NCBI RefSeq assembly: GCF_000003815.2
Contig: NW_023365773.1
Span: forward strand, 192,882 to 256,881
Reading direction: 5' to 3'
Length of the DNA stretch: 64,000 nucleotides
Origin: Branchiostoma floridae
Lineage: Eukaryota; Chordata; Leptocardii; Amphioxiformes; Branchiostomatidae
Shown: positions 58,621 through 64,000 of the stretch, one piece after another
Position numbering within the stretch: position 1 is the stretch's first letter
How the letters are laid out: the number at the start of each line of letters is the position of its first letter
The notes under the pieces: model-generated
Told to the model about the DNA's origin: nothing
The model's input: only the letters and a program-made list of their open reading frames with translations
Database searches by the model: none
Made by a program: the position numbers and the translations under genes

Positions 58621-59425
58621 GTGCACCCAAAAAATTTTCGGTGCACCCAATTTTTCAAGCTGGGTGCACCAGTGCACCTAATCCCAAAAATGAATTTCGA
58701 GTCCTGTATTGTCAACATGTGTTCACCATAGACACATTGTATTATGTATAAATGTTCCAGTAGACCAAGGACGTTATAGACACATACATTTTTGTTACAA
58801 GAACATACTAGTAGTAATCAATATTTGAATAAAAGGACCATAACTAGTTTAAGATCCAAGAAACAACCACGAAGTATGATTAAACACCGCTGTAGGCTTG
58901 TGCAAACGATGAAACAATGGCCCAATTTGCACACTGTACACACATTCTTGCATAGACTTGGTGTTAACTTGGTGACTAAGTAATACTTGTGTAAATCGGG
59001 ACAAAGTGGTTTGTACCTTCATAACTACAATTCATGCAGAAGGAAAAAATTCATGTCGAAAATCTGTGTCTAGAAAAGTACTACATGTACTGTAGTATCT
59101 TACCTAATACAGGTCATGCAAGCCCATATTAGGCAGGTCTGTCTACTGCATCCTCATTAACATAATATATGCAGAAAGGAAAAAGTTGTAAAAAAAACAC
59201 AAAATATGGTTTCTTTTTCAGCAAATCAATGAAGTGAAATCTAGGTGGGCATCACACAGCATATTTTCAGAGGCTTTGATGTTTCTATGACATAACAAAA
59301 CAAGTTATTACATATTTACAATGACAAAAGCACCACACCAATTAAGTGATATCGTACACACTTAATGATTTTCTTTCCCGTAAACTTTAATTCAAGTGAC
59401 AAAACGAATTTTGAAAATTTTTGAA

Positions 59426-59476
59426 GTCCCCACCTCACGAGCACTGCACAATGTGTTAGCAGCTTGTAATGGGGAC
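59426..59476 (+). other. Hairpin copy, variant GTCCCC:GGGGAC
   Basis: Six-pair outer stem and inner CGAGC:GCTTG around ACTGCACAATGTGTTAGCA. Close relative of the 53171 copy but with one extra compensating pair. Confidence 0.55.
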
Positions 59477-59524
59477 AACCATGCAAATCAAAGGAAGGAT
59501 CCAAGAGACACACTGAGTAAAGTG

Positions 59525-59965
59525 CAGGGCTCGAAATACTTTTTTCTGCATGCCCGCACTGGTGCAGGTAACATTGAAAATTACCTGCACCAGACAGATT
59601 TTACCTGCACCACTCTGAATTCAGGATGTATGGATCATACTAAAACTTCAAAAACTATTGCTATTTTTTCTTTAATTCATACTTAATGAGTAGTAACAGT
59701 TTATGCAGCTGATAAAAATCCATATACACCAACATCATATTACATCTATCATATCTATGTATAAAACCCAGTACATAGACCAGTGCAGGTTAGGTGCAGG
59801 TAGATACCAGAAATACCTGCACAGTTCCAATTTTACCTGCACTAACCTGCATATACCCAGTACATGGACCAGTGCAGGTTAGGTGCAGGTAGACACCAGA
59901 AATACCTGCACAGCTCCAGTTTTACCTGCACTAACCTGCATGTGCAGGTGGTATTTTGAGCCCTG
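59525..59965. mobile_element. hAT-like foldback element rich in GTGCAGGTA
   Basis: Ends CAGGGCTCGAAATAC and GTATTTTGAGCCCTG. The interior has an 87-bp tandem duplication (CCAGTACATAGACCAGTGCAGG... at about 59767 and 59853) and many ACCTGCAC / GTGCAGGT motifs. Same end family as 53285-58706. Flanks share AAGTG, but no clean 8-bp duplication remains. Confidence 0.75.
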
Positions 59966-59982
59966 AAGTGGCAGTAGATATG

Positions 59983-60157
59983 TAATCTCCAGGTAGATTT
60001 ACCAGTGGCATAAGATAGTATCAAAGCTGGCTAAAGAGTACAGCTGGCCAAAGGGAGTCATCGGCCACTGGGAGCCAAACACACTCCTAAGCCGGCTTCA
60101 CTCCTCTGGCAGCTTTTGATACTATCTTATGCTACCGGAGGATCTGCTTGGAGATTA
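59983..60157. mobile_element. MITE family A, diverged left end
   Basis: TAATCTCCAGGTAGATTTACC ... GGATCTGCTTGGAGATTA. It retains the uninterrupted site AAAGAGTACAGCTGGCCAAAG used to define the insertion in 27359-27712. It lies 17 bases after the hAT-like element. Confidence 0.75.
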
Positions 60158-61010
60158 GTAGACAAACGTAAGGTAAAAATGATATCTATGCTTAACTATT
60201 TCACAGTAAAACATTAAGACCAATTCATTTTTTATCTGTCTTTTCTGTGATAATCATGAACATAATGTCATACAGTCATTCAATTTTGTTATGCTTAAAG
60301 TTATAAATAAATAAATAAACCTACAAGCACAAAACCACAACTAATTACCTCATATACTGGGTATCTTAAATGGATATGCTTATGCAAACTTGTTAGAACT
60401 TGTATGTTTCATCTCATGATTCATTTTTGTACACCCACAAGCACAGCAAAATGTGCCAGCAGCTTAAAGAGTGACAAAATCAAAACAAATGGGAAACATA
60501 TGCTATCCCAATAGGAAGCATATCAGTAGTGTTTTGATTGCTGTAGCCTCACGAAGTTTTCCACGAAATCGTCTTCCGGGAGGGACGTAAAACGGGGGTC
60601 CCGTGCTCGAGGAGGTGCCTCGACCACGTTAAACAGCCTCATTACTCATACTTTGGGTACCTACTGGCTGGCAAAATACACCAGATGATTATTATTATTA
60701 TATCATTCAGACTTCTGTGGCTGTGCCTTAACCTCATTAACATAATCTATGCACAACTGAAAAATCCACAACAGAACACAAATTAGTGTTTAATCATTGG
60801 CAAATTTAGGCAGTCAGACCAATATAAGTATTACTCAGTGTATTTTGAGAGGGTTCCAATGTATCTATGGTGTAATTTGATGATATGTGGGCAGGTTGAA
60901 ATGAAAGAAAGACCATGACCATACACTTATACATATTGGTATAAAGACCTACAGTTATTTCTTTTCTGCACAACGGAAATCAACATGTTTTGAGTTGATC
61001 AATTTTTGTG

Positions 61011-61038
61011 GCCCCCAGCAAGCGACCACCTTGGGGGC
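61011..61038 (+). other. Hairpin copy, variant GCCCCC:GGGGGC with shortened loop
   Basis: The conserved apical part has been lost but the base is still a perfect six-pair stem, in the normal position after TTTTTGTG. Confidence 0.45.
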
Positions 61039-61171
61039 GATTTAAGTCAAAGGAAACAAACATAGAGTAGTACACAACACATTTGTAGAAGCAGTGTAAC
61101 ATTACATTAGGTCACACTGACTTCATTCTAAGATGCCATCCGCGTTCGCATTGAATGACCACATATCACCC

Positions 61172-61383
61172 TACTGTAAATGCATTTAAGTTCGCGGGGA
61201 TTTAATTTCGCGGTAGCAGGAAAAAGGACTTTTCGCGGTGGATTTAATTTCGCAGTAACACCATTGATTGCAGTCTAATACCATTATAGAAAAATATTGT
61301 CGGTGGTTTTAAGTTCGCGGTGAAGTGGTCACCGCGAAAACCGCAAACATTAATCCACCGCGAACATTTCTGCATTTACAGTA
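61172..61383. mobile_element. Family D MITE, best preserved
   Basis: TACTGTAAATGCATTTAAGT at the left and CGAACATTTCTGCATTTACAGTA at the right. The interior is nearly palindromic with TTCGCGGT repeated on both strands. About 212 bp. Confidence 0.8.
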
Positions 61384-61407
61384 TATCAATCATAATTTCA
61401 TGCTTAC

Positions 61408-61478
61408 CGGAGGACCTGCTCTCCAGGGTAGGGGTGCACATGATCAGGGCATGGGGCCACTGCGCCCTTGTGCTCCCT
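61408..61478 (-). other. Exon-like segment, product unknown
   Basis: On the minus strand 71 bases between TTTAAAG and a strong donor GTAAGC are GC-richer than the surroundings and open in one frame (REHKGAVAPCPDHVHPYPGE). It does not match the FBXO3 segment expected here. It could be an exon of an unrecognised gene or of a nested transcript. Confidence 0.25.
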
Positions 61479-62238
61479 CTTTAAACATTGAATGGCAATA
61501 CAAACATGATTGAAATGGCAGCAATTGTCTCTTACAGTCTTACTGGAGGTGAACAAGACAAAGTAAGCCTTGGAAAAACGGTCTGGATGTTTAATCCTGT
61601 GGTTTAACAGCACTTTTTATTTTTGCTGGATTTTTCTTTTTTTCCCCCTATTCTTTAGTTTTGTAGTCTCCAAAGGATGTCATCCATAAATTCAAGTCGG
61701 TGTGGCCTTATAATATTAGATAAATAAACTCTGTTCTATCATCGCATGGAAACAGCCAGACTGCAAGAGATCCTACCTGTACCCGCAGAATACAATGTAT
61801 TATATTCTCTCTCTATATATATACATGACTTACCCGTTTGTCCCAATGCTATATTTCTCCCAGAACCTTGCCAAAAGGCTTGCTGGCTCAGCCTTATTAA
61901 CATAATTTATGCCCAAATAGAAAATCGATGTACAACACATTACTTGTCCAATTAGCAACGAATATATGTGATTGAACAAGTAAATGTGTCATATTGAGTG
62001 CCTTGGGAGACTTTCATTGTATGTTTAGAGTAAACAATAATATATAACTAGTTTGTAATAGTACAAAGACCACATCTATGTGATGCTGTTACTGAAGCTA
62101 ACAAGTGTAATGCCCCTAATATGCTTGTTCTTGTGATCTTATAATATATCTGATTAGTATCACTTATTTTTGGTACCCAACAAGCACTGTCACCATGTGT
62201 CAGCAGCTTAAGGGGTGATGAACAATCAAATGTAAATA

Positions 62239-63351
62239 CAGTAGAAGTCGCTTATTAGGGAAGGCCATTTGCCAGCTAAATTTTCCCGACTAACCGGCGT
62301 TCCCGATTAAAAGATGTTGCTCGAAATGACCCGAGTGGGGATGGGGGAGGGGGGCATCGGTGAACGCATCGCACGCATTGACACAAAGAATACAACACAA
62401 TCATTTCTACCACAAATAATCAAGTCCATAATTTCATTAAACTCCACAAATATACTTATTAGCCACTTTCAGCTTAAAATTTATCTTTTATCGGTAATTG
62501 TGATATTGTTATCACATTTTAGTGTCGAAGAACGAATCGCGATGCATCAAAAGATCTGTTACGTTTCGTCTATAGTATCGGCTTGAAGAAAACAAAGAAA
62601 TTAACACTGCTAAAACACGTTAAGCTACCGAAAAAAACGAGGTACATATGCAAACGTATTCTAAATTTGCCAAATGAACAATTGTTTTGATTCATAGAGG
62701 ACTGATCAAGGGTACAGTGCACGCGCTTACTACGTAAGATTTGTTGTCGACATGTGATACACAGACGAAAAACATCGCTACGTTGTAGGACGAAAACGCT
62801 CTTGGTTTTCAGACAAACTTTATGTACTAGGCGAAAATACTCATGACTAACGCATAAATAAACTGTTAATCTTCATATCTACAAATTTTCCAGTTACGAT
62901 GTCCACAGATTACACTGAAATTTTGCCACAGTCAACAGCGTCATTTTCAAAACATTTCCATCACGAAAACAAAGATGGCGGACGCGGCGTCATGTGTAGT
63001 ATCCCATGATTCTCTGCGGCAACCGCCGGGCCGCGCGCTAGCGACGTAAATTGAATAGAAATCGCGGCCTTTTCGGACTCAAAACAGGCAGTTTTGATAC
63101 TTTTGACGATCTGATATCTTTATACGGGAAAATTTTGGTTCATTCCTGCTGATTCTGGTGATTTGTTTGGCATATTTCGGGGTTAACATGCGTTGTAACT
63201 TGAATTTTTTTCCCGATTAGCCGATTTGGGCTTTGCAAATATGGGGTGCTGTAAACAATAGCGCCAATGGGAAATGGTTTTGGATTTCAAAATTCTTTGC
63301 AACTAACCGATTTTTGCGACTAAGCGTATTGCAAATAGCTGGCTTCCACTG
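62239..63351. mobile_element. 1.1-kb pogo-like element (family E) with a CpG-rich promoter-like core
   Basis: CAGTAGAAGTCGCTTATTAG at the left and TAGCTGGCTTCCACTG at the right, TA on both sides. It is much longer than the 175-bp relatives at 34869 and 46842. No transposase frame was seen. The core at 62968-63060 is GC-rich and contains AAGATGGCGGACGCGG (YY1-like) and CCCATGATTCTCTGCGG, which resemble promoter motifs. Confidence 0.6.
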
Positions 63352-63805
63352 TATTTGCAAACTAATATAATGTTTTTCTTCACATGATGCAGTCTTGATC
63401 TACCACTAACAGATAGTGTAAATGTTTTTGAACAAGTCAAATCGTTTAGATACTTGGGGGTCTTCCTAATTTCCTTCAGAACTATTCTGAGTATGTGACA
63501 TGCCTTGTCCAATCAAAGGGCTTTCTGACTTGACCTCATTAACATAATTTATGTACAATTGCAAAAGTCATGTAAAGACTTTTTATCACTTAGCTTTACA
63601 CGAATGTAGGCAGTGAAACAGATAAATTAAAGCAATTTATAGTTTTTTTCTGAGGTTGATGTTTACAAGAATAGATTATTAAGATCAGTTCTACAAAACA
63701 CTACCGAAGACACCCACAACACAAAAACATTCAGTAGATGGATTTATCTTTTACATTGACAAGAATTGCTTTGTAACGAAATGTAACGAAACAAATTTTT
63801 GGTTG

Positions 63806-63846
63806 CACCCTAAGGCACTGCACAATGTGTCAGCAGCCTAAGGGTG
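63806..63846 (+). other. Hairpin copy, variant AGGC:GCCT
   Basis: Outer CACCC:GGGTG kept; inner stem AGGC:GCCT, a compensatory change from AAGC:GCTT. Loop CACTGCACAATGTGTCAGCA unchanged. Confidence 0.55.
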
Positions 63847-64000
63847 GCAATGATAAACTAAAAGTCAGTAAGACATCTGGAGTACATATACAGTACAGTA
63901 GAACACTCTTTCGTTGACTTCAAAAAGGCTTCCAGACTCAACCTCCAAGCATGATTAATGTAAAATTGCAAAAGCCATGACAAAAACAACATTTTATAGT

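Larger units (their letters stand above)
53285..58706. mobile_element. hAT-like foldback element containing a nested LTR retrotransposon
   Basis: Outer ends CAGGGCTCGAAATACT and GAATTTCGAGTCCTG are inverted. Just inside both are runs of GTGCACCC / GGGTGCAC. The retrotransposon 53545-58620 fills the middle. The flanks 53242-53284 and 58707-58749 are 43-bp imperfect direct repeats, far longer than the 8 bp normal for hAT. Confidence 0.65.
40578..63850 (+). repeat. Array of about 24 diverged units, each with a conserved hairpin
   Basis: Each unit has a box near CTCATTAACATAATTTATGC (about 40578, 41233, 41726, 42314, 42915, 43502, 43818, 44237, 45031, 45419, 46059, 47148, 47967, 48624, 48981, 49287, 49938, 50301, 51929, 52893, 59152, 60733, 61893, 63535). 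An ACCACAAA box follows, and 200-450 bases further on a stem-loop usually preceded by TTTTTGG. Stem-loops: 40853-40899, 41509-41554, 42002-42047, 42584-42625, 43191-43224, 43755-43796, 45297-45330, 45686-45731, 46319-46365, 47424-47471, 48240-48282, 48883-48926, 49554-49596, 50197-50239, 51644-51686, 52208-52250, 53171-53215, 59426-59476, 60432-60473, 61011-61038, 62174-62217, 63806-63846. Spacing is 300-800 bases apart from insertions. No open frame is shared between units. The array is upstream of the FBXO3 exon at 40161-40206, so probably intronic and antisense to FBXO3 if transcribed from the plus strand. Confidence 0.85.

Noticed and set aside
61408-61478. Missing upstream FBXO3 exon
   Set aside because: The open frame does not resemble the FBXO3 segment expected before the 40161-40206 exon, and the donor phase (2) does not match the phase-0 start of that exon.
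40578-63850. Array units as tandem Helitrons
   Set aside because: A 3' hairpin would fit, but no CTRR end after it and no consistent TC start were seen.

Overview
The window is animal nuclear DNA: sparse spliced genes, long introns, many small DNA transposons, one tRNA-derived SINE, LINE debris and one LTR retrotransposon. The only host gene identified by name is an FBXO3 orthologue. The overall look (dense palindromic MITEs, high duplication, deuterostome-like FBXO3) suits an invertebrate chordate such as amphioxus (Branchiostoma). That assignment is inference, not proof. Three runs of N mark assembly gaps (11697-11796, 51499-51598, 57223-57436).

Layout. 1-6.1 kb: one intronless minus-strand gene for a 1379-residue single-pass membrane protein with a very long acidic Ser/Thr/Pro-rich cytoplasmic tail, family not recognised. 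6.1-33 kb: no confident host gene. It holds several MITE families, a 5'-truncated frameshifted LINE (14.4-15.65 kb), a dimeric satellite of about 190 bp (16.0-17.5 kb) and composite repeats at 30.7-32.3 kb. 33.9-40.2 kb: seven minus-strand exons of FBXO3, all in phase across consensus splice sites. They cover the segment after the SMI1/KNR4-like region and most of the ApaG domain; the F-box end and the extreme C-terminus are not located. 40.5-64 kb: a long array of diverged units, upstream of the last FBXO3 exon found and therefore probably in an FBXO3 intron.

The array is the most interesting part. Each unit has a conserved box near CTCATTAACATAATTTATG, an ACCACAAA box, and a stem-loop around GCACTGCACAATGTGTCAGC. 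About 20 copies of the stem-loop keep pairing while the paired bases change (CACCC:GGGTG, GCCC:GGGC, GGCC:GGCC, GTCCC:GGGAC, GCCCCC:GGGGGC; inner stem AAGC:GCTT, GAGC:GCTC, AGGC:GCCT). This is compensatory change and suggests a structured RNA or a selected DNA hairpin not explained by any known feature I recognise.

The array was later hit by other events whose order can be read: unit duplications of about 1.32 kb, a SINE and a 33-bp micro-palindrome present in only one duplicate, a 394-bp inverted duplication, MITEs, and a Ty3/gypsy-like element (53.5-58.6 kb) sitting inside a hAT-like foldback element. Three copies of a repeat with a hammerhead-ribozyme-like core lie at 32.4, 38.7 and 46.7 kb.
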